64,000 nt of DNA from Methylomonas sp. (GCF_023228165.1 NZ_JALOBS010000003.1:196324-260323); one strand, 5' to 3'; positions 43,179-52,369 are shown, counted from the stretch's first letter. The notes: generated by a model from the letters alone, not told the origin. Translations and numbers: made by a program.

Positions 43179-44653
43179 TGATTCCGCAAGCGCTGATGGT
43201 GCAGGGCACCACGTCGGACGCCGGTAAAAGCACGCTGGTAACCGCACTGTGCCGGCATTATCTACGCCAGGGTATTCGCGTCGCACCCTTTAAGCCGCAA
43301 AACATGGCGCTCAACAGCGCAGTGACAAGCGACGGCGGCGAAATAGGCCGGGCTCAGGCGGTGCAGGCGGCAGCCTGTGGATTGCCTGCGCATAGCGACA
43401 TGAATCCGGTGTTATTGAAACCCACCACCGATACCTGTGCCCAGGTCATTATTCACGGCCAAGTGTTGCAAAATCAGTCGGCCAGTCAATACCACGATTA
43501 CAAAAAAGTCGCCAAACAAGCCGTATTGGCGTCCTGGCAGCGACTCACCGCTCAATACCAAACCGTGGTTGTGGAAGGCGCGGGCAGCCCGGCGGAAATC
43601 AATTTACGGGCCGGCGATATTGCCAACATGGGCTTTGCCGAAGCCGTGGATTGCCCGGTAATCTTAATCGCCGATATCGATCGCGGCGGGGTGTTCGCGC
43701 ATATTGTCGGCACCTTGGCTTTGCTGTCCGAATCCGAACAAAACCGTGTCATCGGCTTTGTGATTAACCGGTTTCGCGGTGACATCGCTCTGTTGCAACC
43801 CGGTTTGGACTGGTTGGAGGTCGAGACCGGCAAGCCGGTGTTGGCGGTGTTGCCCTATTTACACGACTTGTATCTGGAAGCGGAAGATGCCTTGTCCAGT
43901 CGGCATGCGCGGCAAGTCGGCGAACGGCAATTTACGCTGGTCGTGCCGCATTTGCCCAGTTTTAGCAATCATACCGACTTTGATCCCTTGCAACTGCATC
44001 CGGGCGTACAGGTGGTGTTTGCCAAGAGTCCCGAGGCCATTCGCGGTGCGGATCTGATTGTGCTGCCCGGTAGCAAATCGGTGCGGCGCGATTTGGCGCG
44101 GCTCAGGCAGCAAGGTTGGGACGTTTTTCTACGGCGGCATTTGCGCTACGGCGGTAAAATTTTGGGCGTTTGCGGCGGTTTTCAGATGTTGGGCAAGGCT
44201 ATACACGATCCGCATGGTCTGGAAGGCGAGGTGGGCAGCGCGGCCGGTTTGGGTTTGTTGGATATGGAAACCACCCTGCATCCGCAAAAATGCTTGCGTC
44301 AAGTCCGCGGGGTTTTTGCCGAACAGGTTGTGCCGGTTGCCGGGTATGAAATACATATGGGCTTGAGTAGCGGTCCGGCTCTGGCGAGACCGTTGTTTAA
44401 GTTGGAGGGTGGCGATGACGGCGCGCTGTCTGCGGACGATCAAGTGGCCGGTAGTTATTTGCACGGCCTGTTTGATTTACCGGAGGCTTGTAATACTCTG
44501 CTGGCCTGGGCCGGTTATCGGCAACGGCAGGCGGTGGATTTTAACGCCTTGCGCGAGGCCGGGATAAACCGGATCGCCGACAGCTGGGCCGTGCATTGCG
44601 ACGAAGCCAAGCTCAAGTCGGCGCTGGCAAGGTTTTATGCACGGAGTTATTGA
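43178..44653 (+). CDS. cobQ: Cobyric acid synthase
   Basis: 491 residues from the ATG at 43178 (IPQALMVQGTTSDAGKS). The frame is open 336 bases further upstream but that part runs antisense to nothing and overlaps bluB in another frame, so it is discarded. The N-terminal P-loop amidotransferase domain has GTTSDAGKSTL and VEGAGSPAEINL; the C-terminal glutaminase domain has the nucleophile Cys in GVCGGFQMLG and the His in YLHGLFD. It amidates four carboxylates of adenosylcobyrinate diamide. It closes the cobS-bluB-cobQ operon. No corrin-ring genes lie in the window. Confidence 0.96.
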   Translation: MIPQALMVQGTTSDAGKSTLVTALCRHYLRQGIRVAPFKPQNMALNSAVTSDGGEIGRAQAVQAAACGLPAHSDMNPVLLKPTTDTCAQVIIHGQVLQNQSASQYHDYKKVAKQAVLASWQRLTAQYQTVVVEGAGSPAEINLRAGDIANMGFAEAVDCPVILIADIDRGGVFAHIVGTLALLSESEQNRVIGFVINRFRGDIALLQPGLDWLEVETGKPVLAVLPYLHDLYLEAEDALSSRHARQVGERQFTLVVPHLPSFSNHTDFDPLQLHPGVQVVFAKSPEAIRGADLIVLPGSKSVRRDLARLRQQGWDVFLRRHLRYGGKILGVCGGFQMLGKAIHDPHGLEGEVGSAAGLGLLDMETTLHPQKCLRQVRGVFAEQVVPVAGYEIHMGLSSGPALARPLFKLEGGDDGALSADDQVAGSYLHGLFDLPEACNTLLAWAGYRQRQAVDFNALREAGINRIADSWAVHCDEAKLKSALARFYARSY

Positions 44654-44677
44654 TGTTTGCCCGAGACTAAAATCGGC

Positions 44678-47600
44678 TTATTCGGTTTCAGCCAGAGGTT
44701 CGGCATCATGCGGGAATACGCCTTGATCCAGCAAATCCAGATAAATTCGGTAACAGTTGCGACCGGCGTGTTTGGCCTGATACATGGCCTGATCGGCATG
44801 ACGCAGCAGGGTATACGGCGCCACGTTATCCAGTGGATAAAGCGTGACGCCGCAGCTGGCGCCTATCCAGACCGGATGCACATTCAAGGTAAACGGCTCG
44901 GCCAGCGCGGTATGTATTCGGTTCAACGTATCCTCGCATTGCTGGCGGGATTGTAAATCCAGCAACAATAAGGCAAACTCGTCGCCACCCAAGCGGCAAA
45001 CCGTGTCGCATTCGCGTAAATTGCTCTTGATGCGCTTAGCCACTTCTATCAAAAGTTCGTCGCCCACGGCATGGCCGAAGGTGTCGTTGACCGGTTTGAA
45101 ACCGTCCAGATCCAGATAGCAAATCGCCAATAAGCCGCCAGAGCGTTTAGTCTGGGCGATGGCTTGATTAAAGCGGTCCGAGAAAAGCGTACGGTTAGGC
45201 AGGCTGGTCAACGGATCGAAATGAGCCATGTGTTCCAGCAATTCCTGTTGTTGCTTCCTTGCCGTGATGTCCGAAAACAGGCCGATATAATTGATGGTCG
45301 TGCCGCTTTCGTCGAACAAGGCGGAAATGGTCAATAACTGGGCGTAAACGCCGTTGTTTTTATGCCGGTTCCAAATTTCGCCTTGCCAGTGGCCTTTCTC
45401 GCTCAATGTTCTCCACATATCCGTATAAAAACCGGATTCTTGCCGGTTCGATTTTAGCAAGCTAGGGTTTTTACCTATCACCTCGTCATGGCTGAAACCG
45501 GTTATTTCGGTAAATGCGGCATTGACATCCAGGATACGCGCTTCGGCGTCGGTAATCATGATGCCTTCGTGGGCATCGGAAAATACCCGGGCCGACAGTT
45601 TGAGCTTTTCTTCCGCGTGTTTGCGTTCGCTGATATCCTGCACAATACCCAGCATGCGAACCGGTTTGCCGTGTTCATTCCGTTCCACTTGCCCCACGGA
45701 GCGCATCCAGCATTTTTTGCCGGTAACATTGATACGGTACTCGACGTCGTACTTGGCGCCATATCTGAGATGTTTGCGCAACGTGTCGATGACTATCGGC
45801 CTGTCTTCCTTACAGATGGAGGCCAGAAAATGCGCCCATTTGGGGTTTTCGGTCTTGGGGAAACCCAGGCCGTTGGCGAATATTTCCGACCAGACTTGCC
45901 GGTTGTTTATCAAGTCGAATTCCCACGTGCCCACGCAACCATAGTATTGGCTGACTCGTAAGCGTTCTTCGCTGGCTTTTAAGGCCAGCTCGTCCAGTTT
46001 GCGTTGGCTTATGTCTTGTAATAACACCACGAAGCGGTTGTGGCCGGCTTGGTAGGCGTCAACCGCCAGCCAGCGCTGCTTATCCGGATAATGAATTTCA
46101 AAGTGCGAGGGGTGGTGCTGGGTTTCGATGTCGGCAAAGTGTTGAATGCATTCGTGAAGATGGGGTAATGCCAGTCGCTTGGCACGCTTGCCTATGCATT
46201 GAATAGCCTTGATGCCGATGATGGTTTCGAATGCCGGGTTAATCATTAAAATGCGGGCGTCGATGATGCGCCCGTGGGCGTCTCTGATGACTTCATGTAA
46301 GGCAAGGCCTAGCGACATGTTGCGGTATAACAGGGCCAGGTCGGCTTCGCTACGGCAGCGGGCTTTGATTTCCTTGCGTAATCTGAATACCCAGTAACTG
46401 AAAAACAACAGGATCAGCAACGTTACGACGGTATATTTGGCCAGTGTTTCGAGGCTGACGCCGGGATTGACCTTTAGGCCCAACCAGCGGTTAACCAGAC
46501 TTTCCCGCTGATTGGCCGGAATGGCATTCAGGGCTTTTTGCAAAATATTCAACAATTCCGGATGGGCCTTGCCGACAGCGAATTGAAGCTGGTTTTGATA
46601 GCCGCTTTGACCGGCAAAACGCAGATTCAAGTAGCCCCGTTGTTTGATGATAAAACTCGCGGAAGCCGCATCGCCGATATAGGCATTCACTTCCCCCTCT
46701 TCTAGCAAGGCCAGAGCCTCATCCACCGAGTTGGTGGCCGTTGTTTCGATCTTGGGATAGTGACGGGCCAAGAGTTCCTGAATGAAATAGCCTTTTACCA
46801 CCGAAACTTTTTGGCCGGCCAGTAATTCCAGCGTGCCGATATAGCCGAGTCTATCGTCACCGATGATGATGGCGGGGGTGCTGACATAGGGGGCGCTAAA
46901 ATTCAGATATTGCTGCCGTTCGGGTGTTTCCGTTGCCGCGGCTATCATGTCTAGTTCGCCTCGTTGGGCCATTTCCAGTATTTCATGCCAGGGTTTATCC
47001 TGGATAATCTCAAAGTGCACGCCCAGTATTTTTTCGATCAGTCGCAAATGTTCGGCCACCATGCCAACATAATTGCCGTCCTGGTCTATCCATTCATAGG
47101 GCGGAAAATTACGGTCTGTCCCCACCCGAATGGTTGGGTGTTGTTCCAGCCAGTTGCTTTCCGGTATCGACAGGTCAAGCGTAGGCGTGGAGGTGTGAAT
47201 GAAGCCGGCCAGTTGCTCGTCGGACATAACCGGGGCCAGTTTTAAATTGGCGTAAGTTTCAGCCACGCGGCGCAGGCGTTTCGCCTCGATTTGCCCCAGC
47301 GGAACGGTGTTCGGCATGATGAGTTTACGGGTTTCCGCGGCTTCGAAACGTAATTGTTCCGCTGTACGTCTGCCTTGATATTCGTTGATGATGAGTTGGA
47401 TGACTTCTTCTGGATGATCCAGTGCGTATTGCCAGCCTTTCAGCGATGCGCGTCTGAATCGATCCGCCCGGCCGGGGTGTTGCTGCAATTCATTTTGGCT
47501 GGTAAACAGCAGGTCGCCATAAAAATCGATGCCGTAATTTTGCGGGTTGATGATGTTGACTTTGATGCCGCGCTGCTGAAATTCAAAAGGTTTGTCGGTG

Positions 47601-48160
47601 AGATAGCCCGACATGGCGTCTACTTTGCCCTGAATGAGATCTTCGATATCGAACGATTCGGCAACCGGGATATAGCGGCTTTCATTGAGGCCGGCCTCGG
47701 CCAGAAGTGCGCGGATAGGGGCGTTGTTTTCGCCGGTCGTATCATACATGACCAGTTTGCCGGCAATTTCGTAGGGGCTGATAATGCCGGAAGATTGCTT
47801 ACTGTAGAGAACCAGGGCGTCGTGTTGAAAAATCGCCGCCAGCGCGACTAATGCTTCTCCCTTGGCGTAATGGGCGATAATGCCGGAGTCGCCGATGCCG
47901 TAATCAGTTTGGTCCGATAGAATTTGTTGAATGTAATCCTGGCCGGGCCGACGTTCATTAATTTCAACATCCAGGCCTTCCTCCGCATAATAGCCTTGCG
48001 CCTTGGCAGCGTAATATCCGCCAAACTGAAATTGATGAAAATATTTGAGTTGCAGCCTAACGTGTTCCGGGGCTTGGCCGTTGGCTGCAGAGACCGCTGG
48101 CAGAGGGCTGGCCAGCACCAGTAAGGCCGCCAGAAAAAAGAAAAGTTTGTCGATCATCAA
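44678..48160 (-). CDS. Hybrid periplasmic-sensor diguanylate cyclase (NMT1 + SBP3 + PAS + GGDEF)
   Basis: 1160 residues, unusually long. A signal peptide precedes an NMT1/THI5-like binding domain (~33-310, LQLKYFHQFQFGGYYAAKAQGYY). A second solute-binding domain of SBP_bac_3 type follows (~340-565, RVGTDRNFPPYEWIDQDG). A membrane helix lies near 575-597, then three PAS/PAC units (~610-985) and a C-terminal GGDEF domain. GGDEF is intact at 1058-1062 and the I-site RECD at 1049-1052 is present. It should couple two kinds of periplasmic ligand to c-di-GMP synthesis. NMT1 domains bind pyrimidine-like or organic ligands; SBP3 domains bind amino acids or similar. No EAL domain is present. Confidence 0.9.
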   Translation of the reverse strand: MMIDKLFFFLAALLVLASPLPAVSAANGQAPEHVRLQLKYFHQFQFGGYYAAKAQGYYAEEGLDVEINERRPGQDYIQQILSDQTDYGIGDSGIIAHYAKGEALVALAAIFQHDALVLYSKQSSGIISPYEIAGKLVMYDTTGENNAPIRALLAEAGLNESRYIPVAESFDIEDLIQGKVDAMSGYLTDKPFEFQQRGIKVNIINPQNYGIDFYGDLLFTSQNELQQHPGRADRFRRASLKGWQYALDHPEEVIQLIINEYQGRRTAEQLRFEAAETRKLIMPNTVPLGQIEAKRLRRVAETYANLKLAPVMSDEQLAGFIHTSTPTLDLSIPESNWLEQHPTIRVGTDRNFPPYEWIDQDGNYVGMVAEHLRLIEKILGVHFEIIQDKPWHEILEMAQRGELDMIAAATETPERQQYLNFSAPYVSTPAIIIGDDRLGYIGTLELLAGQKVSVVKGYFIQELLARHYPKIETTATNSVDEALALLEEGEVNAYIGDAASASFIIKQRGYLNLRFAGQSGYQNQLQFAVGKAHPELLNILQKALNAIPANQRESLVNRWLGLKVNPGVSLETLAKYTVVTLLILLFFSYWVFRLRKEIKARCRSEADLALLYRNMSLGLALHEVIRDAHGRIIDARILMINPAFETIIGIKAIQCIGKRAKRLALPHLHECIQHFADIETQHHPSHFEIHYPDKQRWLAVDAYQAGHNRFVVLLQDISQRKLDELALKASEERLRVSQYYGCVGTWEFDLINNRQVWSEIFANGLGFPKTENPKWAHFLASICKEDRPIVIDTLRKHLRYGAKYDVEYRINVTGKKCWMRSVGQVERNEHGKPVRMLGIVQDISERKHAEEKLKLSARVFSDAHEGIMITDAEARILDVNAAFTEITGFSHDEVIGKNPSLLKSNRQESGFYTDMWRTLSEKGHWQGEIWNRHKNNGVYAQLLTISALFDESGTTINYIGLFSDITARKQQQELLEHMAHFDPLTSLPNRTLFSDRFNQAIAQTKRSGGLLAICYLDLDGFKPVNDTFGHAVGDELLIEVAKRIKSNLRECDTVCRLGGDEFALLLLDLQSRQQCEDTLNRIHTALAEPFTLNVHPVWIGASCGVTLYPLDNVAPYTLLRHADQAMYQAKHAGRNCYRIYLDLLDQGVFPHDAEPLAETE

Positions 48161-48283
48161 TGCCAGCCGAATATCGCATATTCACGTTGATTCCATCGAT
48201 GGGCATTTTACAGGCAATGGGCTCTGGTGTTGCTGGGGATTTGTAGTTGAATTGAAAAAAACACAGTAAAAATCGAGCCAGCC

Positions 48284-48982
48284 CTACCGGTTTGTATTGA
48301 TGGCCGCGGTGGTAAACAAAGACTGGAACTTATTTTTGCCGGTATTGGCCTTGCGTTGTTGGGCGTGGGCCAGAGCCAGCCTGGCTTCATTTTGTAATTG
48401 GGTGTCCGCAAAAGCTTGTTGTTTTCTGACGGGGGCTTGGGTGGCTTTATTGAAAAACGCTTCCGCTTCCATTGCCCGGTCCTGACGTAGCAGAAAGTCG
48501 GCATAAAAATAATTGGCGTCTATCCCTTCCGGATTAATCTGTAAGCTGGCTTTTAATAGTTGTTCCGCCATCTCGTCGTCGCCAAATGAAACCGGCCAAC
48601 CAGGCAGCATGTAATACAAAGTGCCCAACGTGACATAGGCGGCGCCATCCAAAGCTTTTGGGTCGATGCCGATGGCTTCTTCCAACAGCTTTTTGGCCTT
48701 TTCCAGAGTTGAGAGCGCAGTCAATGACGACTCGAAGGCGGCATTGGTAGACATGATAGTGGCTAGCCAAATTTTAGGCTCGGCCGCATCGGGATAACGG
48801 TTTACCAATTCCGTTGCTTTTTCCATCAATTCAGGATAAGCCCGTTTTTGCCGCGCTTCATCGCTTTGATAATACACGGACGCCCACGCGCTTTCCAGGT
48901 CGGCAATCGACGCAGTCAAGTCCGACGCCAGTAGCTGGGCGCTAAAAAGTAACAAAAAAACAACAATAGTGGCTCTATACAT
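48284..48982 (-). CDS. Exported TPR-like protein
   Basis: 232 residues from the ATG at 48982; an in-frame ATG at 49000 lies in the same inverted repeat. A signal peptide (YRATIVVFLLLFSAQLLASD) precedes TPR-like helices such as PKIWLATIMSTNAAFE, ALDGAAYVTLGTLYYMLP and IDANYFYADFLLRQDRAMEAEAFF. The pattern recalls TRAP-associated TatT-like periplasmic proteins, but no partner is adjacent. An inverted repeat overlaps the start region and could control translation. Confidence 0.65.
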   Translation of the reverse strand: MYRATIVVFLLLFSAQLLASDLTASIADLESAWASVYYQSDEARQKRAYPELMEKATELVNRYPDAAEPKIWLATIMSTNAAFESSLTALSTLEKAKKLLEEAIGIDPKALDGAAYVTLGTLYYMLPGWPVSFGDDEMAEQLLKASLQINPEGIDANYFYADFLLRQDRAMEAEAFFNKATQAPVRKQQAFADTQLQNEARLALAHAQQRKANTGKNKFQSLFTTAAINTNR

Positions 48983-49006
48983 ACATAAAATATAGAGCAT
49001 TGTTGT
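48960..49006. promoter_or_regulatory. Extended inverted repeat across the TPR gene start
   Basis: GCTCTATA (48972-48979) pairs with TATAGAGC (48991-48998). It is extended by ACAACAAT (48960-48967) and ATTGTTGT (48999-49006) with a four-base asymmetry (AGTG) on one side. Both candidate start codons of the TPR gene (ending 49000 and 48982) lie inside it, so it could be an operator or a translation-blocking stem. Confidence 0.4.
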
Positions 49007-49258
49007 TTATTTTTCAATATGCAGCTTAAATTATTGTTTTATCGCCACTAATGTCAGGGGCGGAATGTTAGGGGTGCCCTAATCCCAATCCCTTGAATTT
49101 CGTGCGGTTGAGGCTATGCTAGGTCGTTGCGGTGATTACGTTTTTTGATGCTTATAGTTGAAAACTACAGCTGTTGCGTACTCACAACGCTATCGATTTT
49201 CCAGCATCTATTCGCGCATGCTGTCGCTAATCGGAGCGAGTTGGTATTTGATGGCCAT

Positions 49259-50296
49259 TTAATTTTTAGAGTTGAGTTGTCCGCATGCGGCTAGTACGTC
49301 ATCGCCTTTAGCCGTTCTTATTAAAGTCGGGATTTTAAAAGTATCTAAAACTTCTTTGAAGTTTTCGATTTTATCGAAATCCGGACGTTTGTAATGTGAT
49401 CCCGGGAATGAGTTAAAAGGGATTAAGTTAATATATGCACTTTTACCGGACAGTAGTGTTCCCAATTTTTTGGCATCATCCGGAGAATCATTGAAACCTT
49501 TTATCAGAATATATTCATAAGTAATAAATTGCTTTTTATTTAAAGGTATCTTGTCAATATATGTCAGGACCTCGTCTAGCGGATATTTTTTGTTAATCGG
49601 AATAAGTTCATTTCTCTTTTCTTTAAAGGGGGAATGCAGGGATAACGCAAGGTTCACTCCGGGAATTTCCCGGCTCCATCTTTTAAGCCCAGGAATATAG
49701 CCAGCCGTTGAAATGGTAATTTTTTGAACGCCGATCGACGTTCCGTGTTGCGATAAAAAAATTTCACAGGCTTTTTTAACGGCATCAAAATTATGTAAGG
49801 GCTCGCCTTGCCCCATAAAAACAATATTTAAAATCCTCTCCTCTCCCGGCCTATTGGTTGCCAACCAACGCCAAGCCTGTAGAAACTGGCCGACAATTTC
49901 ACTTGTGGTCAAATTTCTTTTAAGCCCTTGTTCTCCGGTAAAACAAAAAGAACAATTCATTGCGCAGCCAACCTGCGATGAAAGACAAATTGAATATTTA
50001 TTATGAAATGGAATAAGGACGGTTTCAATTTTATGATTGTCTTTAAGATTAAAAAGAAATTTTACTGTTCGATCATTTTTAGACTCATGAACCGTATCGA
50101 TTTCGGGTAGAGAAAAGTCAAAATTTTTTTCAAAAAAGGCCAGCGAGCATTTGGCAATTTTATCATGGCAGTGACCGCTTTCTTTTTTCTTATAATGCCA
50201 ATTAAAAAGAACTGCCGCTGCTGAATGGTTTAAATTATTTGTCTTTATAATTAATTCTAAATCGGAATAATTTAGATCGAAAAAGGATTGTTTCAA
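49259..50296 (-). CDS. RlmN-like radical SAM RNA methyltransferase, AT-rich
   Basis: 345 residues. The radical SAM cluster cysteines are C111, C115 and C118 (CAMNCSFC), and the methyl-carrying pair is C104 (SICLSSQVG) and C338 (DDVLAACGQL), so all five catalytic cysteines of the RlmN/Cfr family are present. GLKRNLTTSEIVGQ is the family block. RlmN makes 2-methyladenosine at A2503 of 23S rRNA and A37 of some tRNAs; Cfr makes an 8-methyl at the same A and gives antibiotic resistance. The gene is visibly AT-rich compared with both neighbours, and codons such as AAA, TTT and ATT dominate. That suggests horizontal acquisition. Whether it is RlmN or Cfr-like cannot be settled by eye. Confidence 0.85.
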   Translation of the reverse strand: MKQSFFDLNYSDLELIIKTNNLNHSAAAVLFNWHYKKKESGHCHDKIAKCSLAFFEKNFDFSLPEIDTVHESKNDRTVKFLFNLKDNHKIETVLIPFHNKYSICLSSQVGCAMNCSFCFTGEQGLKRNLTTSEIVGQFLQAWRWLATNRPGEERILNIVFMGQGEPLHNFDAVKKACEIFLSQHGTSIGVQKITISTAGYIPGLKRWSREIPGVNLALSLHSPFKEKRNELIPINKKYPLDEVLTYIDKIPLNKKQFITYEYILIKGFNDSPDDAKKLGTLLSGKSAYINLIPFNSFPGSHYKRPDFDKIENFKEVLDTFKIPTLIRTAKGDDVLAACGQLNSKN

Positions 50297-50835
50297 AAAA
50301 ATGCCCCCGGTAGTAGCAATATTATTTTATTTTAGGTAATTAGATGTAAAGCGGACCCATCCACAACCCTACAACTGCGAGCCTGGTTAATGTTCTGCCG
50401 TTTCATTTGCGTATCGGCACTTAACTTACACTAGTCACAAAGCAAATTCTGATGTAGGTATAGCTGATAAGCAATCGATTTATTTATAATCGGGTTATGT
50501 CAAATTGCCCTGCTAATACGCACTGGAAAATGAGCATCGCCATACCGGCGTCAGTGAGCGCGCGTTAAGTGGCGAACAACGCCGACAGCGCGCCGTCCAC
50601 CATCAGGCGGATTCAACAACTTGAAGCCCAAAATCCGCAGACTAGCCGAATTCGGCTCACTTTCGACCGGCCGTTTCCGGACCATTGCTCATGGCTGAGT
50701 GCCGAAATTTGAAGTGTGTTGGGTATGACTGTTCAGCACTACCTATCCTCTCGGCAACTGCTGCGTTGAACCGTTACAAGGCAATTGATGGTCTCAGTCT
50801 CGCGATGGAGCAATCTGATCCGTAAACCGCTACGG
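50297..50835. other. Intergenic region, no gene recognised
   Basis: 540 bp between the RlmN-like gene and mtfA. No recognisable product on either strand; short reading frames are interrupted by stops. GC-rich stretches near 50560-50700 alternate with AT-rich ones near 50330, which looks like decayed sequence. Confidence 0.4.
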
Positions 50836-51597
50836 TTAACGGCTCAGAGGATCTTGCCGATAATATTGCTGTAATTGCTGGTAAACCAAAGGAAAATGCC
50901 TGGCCAAAATCTGTGGTGCGCTGAAAAAGTATTCACTGAATACCGCAAAAAATTCAGCGGGACTGCTGGCGGCATACGGATTTACACAGGTCAGCTCATG
51001 CTGTTGAACACGCTGCCGCAATAGCGCATACGCCTCGCTTAGCGCAGTAGTCCACTCCGGGATAGGCATCTTAAAATGCAACGGCGGCATGCCATTGCTG
51101 CTGCCGTCCAGCATATCCAATTTGTGGGCAATTTCATGAATGATGACGTTATGGCCGTGATGAATGTAGCGTATATCCTGTTCAACATCGTCCCAGGACA
51201 GAACCACGGGGCCTCTCGACCAGGCTTCGCCGCTTAATAGGCGCGCTTGCCGGTGCACCACGCCAGAATCATCGATTTCGTCTCGATTGACATGGAAAGC
51301 CGCGGGATAAATCACAATATCGGTCCAGCCTGACAGTAATTCTAAACCGAGATACAAAATCGGCAGACAGGCTTGCGCTGCAACGGTAACGCGTATTTCA
51401 TCCGTGACCGGAAAGTCGATACCGATAATCGTCTTTTGGTGCAGAAATAAAGTGCTTAATTCCCGCAAATGGGCTTTCTCTACCGCTGTTAAGCCACGCA
51501 GAATTTCCAATCGGTCGGTTACGGCATGCCAAACATCATGCTGAATGGCATGCCGATGTAGAATGTAGCGGGTCTTGGCGCGCTTAATAAAATTCAT
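50836..51597 (-). CDS. mtfA: MtfA-type zinc-dependent peptidase
   Basis: 253 residues. The zinc motif HEIAHKLDMLDG lies near residue 150 and is typical of the M90 family (Mlc titration factor A). Other family segments are PILYLGLELLSGWTDIVIYPAAFHV (given in part), SWDDVEQDIRY and SPAEFFAVFSEYFFSAPQ. In enteric bacteria MtfA binds the glucose repressor Mlc and has aminopeptidase activity; the role in this organism is inferred. The gene is the last conserved-looking gene before the tRNA fragment at 51748. Confidence 0.92.
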   Translation of the reverse strand: MNFIKRAKTRYILHRHAIQHDVWHAVTDRLEILRGLTAVEKAHLRELSTLFLHQKTIIGIDFPVTDEIRVTVAAQACLPILYLGLELLSGWTDIVIYPAAFHVNRDEIDDSGVVHRQARLLSGEAWSRGPVVLSWDDVEQDIRYIHHGHNVIIHEIAHKLDMLDGSSNGMPPLHFKMPIPEWTTALSEAYALLRQRVQQHELTCVNPYAASSPAEFFAVFSEYFFSAPQILARHFPLVYQQLQQYYRQDPLSR

Positions 51598-51747
51598 AAT
51601 CAGGGTAGAACCGCAGGTAATAAGGACAATTCTACGCTGGCTATTAACCCAATGTCGTGAAGTTAGCGATGGCCGCTCTCCTGCAGGTCATTGCTGGGAT
51701 GAGCAGAATTTAAAACCGAAATTTGAAATGCGATAAATAGATTTAAA

Positions 51748-51792
51748 TGGTGCCGGCAATAGGAATCAAACCTACGACCTTCGCGTTACGAG
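51748..51792 (-). other. tRNA-Thr(CGU) 3'-half fragment, putative attachment site
   Basis: Read on the minus strand, 45 bases run from an anticodon loop CTCGTAA (51792-51786; anticodon CGT) through the anticodon-stem 3' side, a T-arm GTAGG-TTTGATT-CCTAT, the acceptor 3' arm TGCCGGC, A and CCA (ending 51748). The D-arm and the 5' anticodon-stem half are absent; the bases before the loop (CGGTA) do not pair with CGCGA. The T-loop has T where the conserved C56 should be. So it is a displaced 3' end, the product left when an integrase inserts DNA at a tRNA gene, not a working tRNA. Confidence 0.7.
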
Positions 51793-52020
51793 TACCGAAG
51801 CCGGCTCATAACAGATTGATTTTATGTAACCTAAACAAATAGCCCTCGGGTTGCAATGCCTATTTGTGCTCAACTGGGTTTATATGATTTACCCGGGTTT
51901 TACCCAAACCACCTTAAGTCTTCAGGCTGGTGCATGCTTCATACATAAATTCCAGTATGCAAGAATCATATCCATATCAATACAATTCCGATGTTAAATT
52001 CTGCTTATCCAGAATTTTAA

Positions 52021-52057
52021 TTGACTCAGCCATTCATCTTCTATAAATCTGTTATAG
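52021..52057 (+). promoter_or_regulatory. hipB promoter with overlapping palindromic operator
   Basis: TTGACT at 52021-52026 and an AT-rich -10 at about 52042-52048 give a 15-16 nt spacer. The palindrome CTATAA-N5-TTATAG (52041-52057) overlaps the -10 and abuts the ribosome site AGGAG. HipB-type proteins bind such dyads to repress their own operon, so this is a good operator candidate, though it differs from the E. coli site. Confidence 0.55.
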
Positions 52058-52066
52058 GAGATTTTT

Positions 52067-52369
52067 ATGAAGCGTGTAGTGCCAACCCCATTCCCTGTCG
52101 ATCCTTATCTCGAGAACCCTGGTGTGTTGGGCGCAGCCATTCGCTCTGCACGAACCCAGGCCGGGATTCGTTTGGAAGATGCGGCGATGACCATTGGCGT
52201 GTGTTTACAAACATTGGTCGACATTGAAGCCGGAAAACCCGGTGTTAGTATCGGTAAAATTCTGCAAGTCTCGCAAGGATTGGGTGTGTCATTATTTGTC
52301 ATACCTCAATCGCAACGTGAAATCGCTCGCCGTCGTCTGTCCGATTTAACGGTGGACAATCAAGCATGA
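52067..52369 (+). CDS. hipB: HipB-type antitoxin, XRE helix-turn-helix
   Basis: 100 residues from an ATG after AGGAG. The XRE helix-turn-helix spans ~22-75 (GAAIRSARTQAGIRLEDAA, VCLQTLVDIEAGKPGVSIGKI in parts) and the tail QSQREIARRRLSDL is typical of HipB. It should bind the operator at its own promoter and neutralise HipA. The 3' end overlaps the start of the hipA frame by four bases, the usual coupling. Confidence 0.85.
   Translation: MKRVVPTPFPVDPYLENPGVLGAAIRSARTQAGIRLEDAAMTIGVCLQTLVDIEAGKPGVSIGKILQVSQGLGVSLFVIPQSQREIARRRLSDLTVDNQA

Larger units (their letters stand above)
51598..52066. other. Island-boundary intergenic region
   Basis: 470 bp between mtfA and hipB with no protein gene. 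It holds the tRNA-Thr 3' fragment at 51748-51792 and the hipB promoter and operator at 52021-52057. The stretch 51800-52020 is AT-rich and shows nothing else recognisable. Confidence 0.6.

Noticed and set aside
51748..51792. A functional tRNA gene
   Set aside because: No D-arm, no pairing for the anticodon stem and a changed T-loop; only the 3' half is present.
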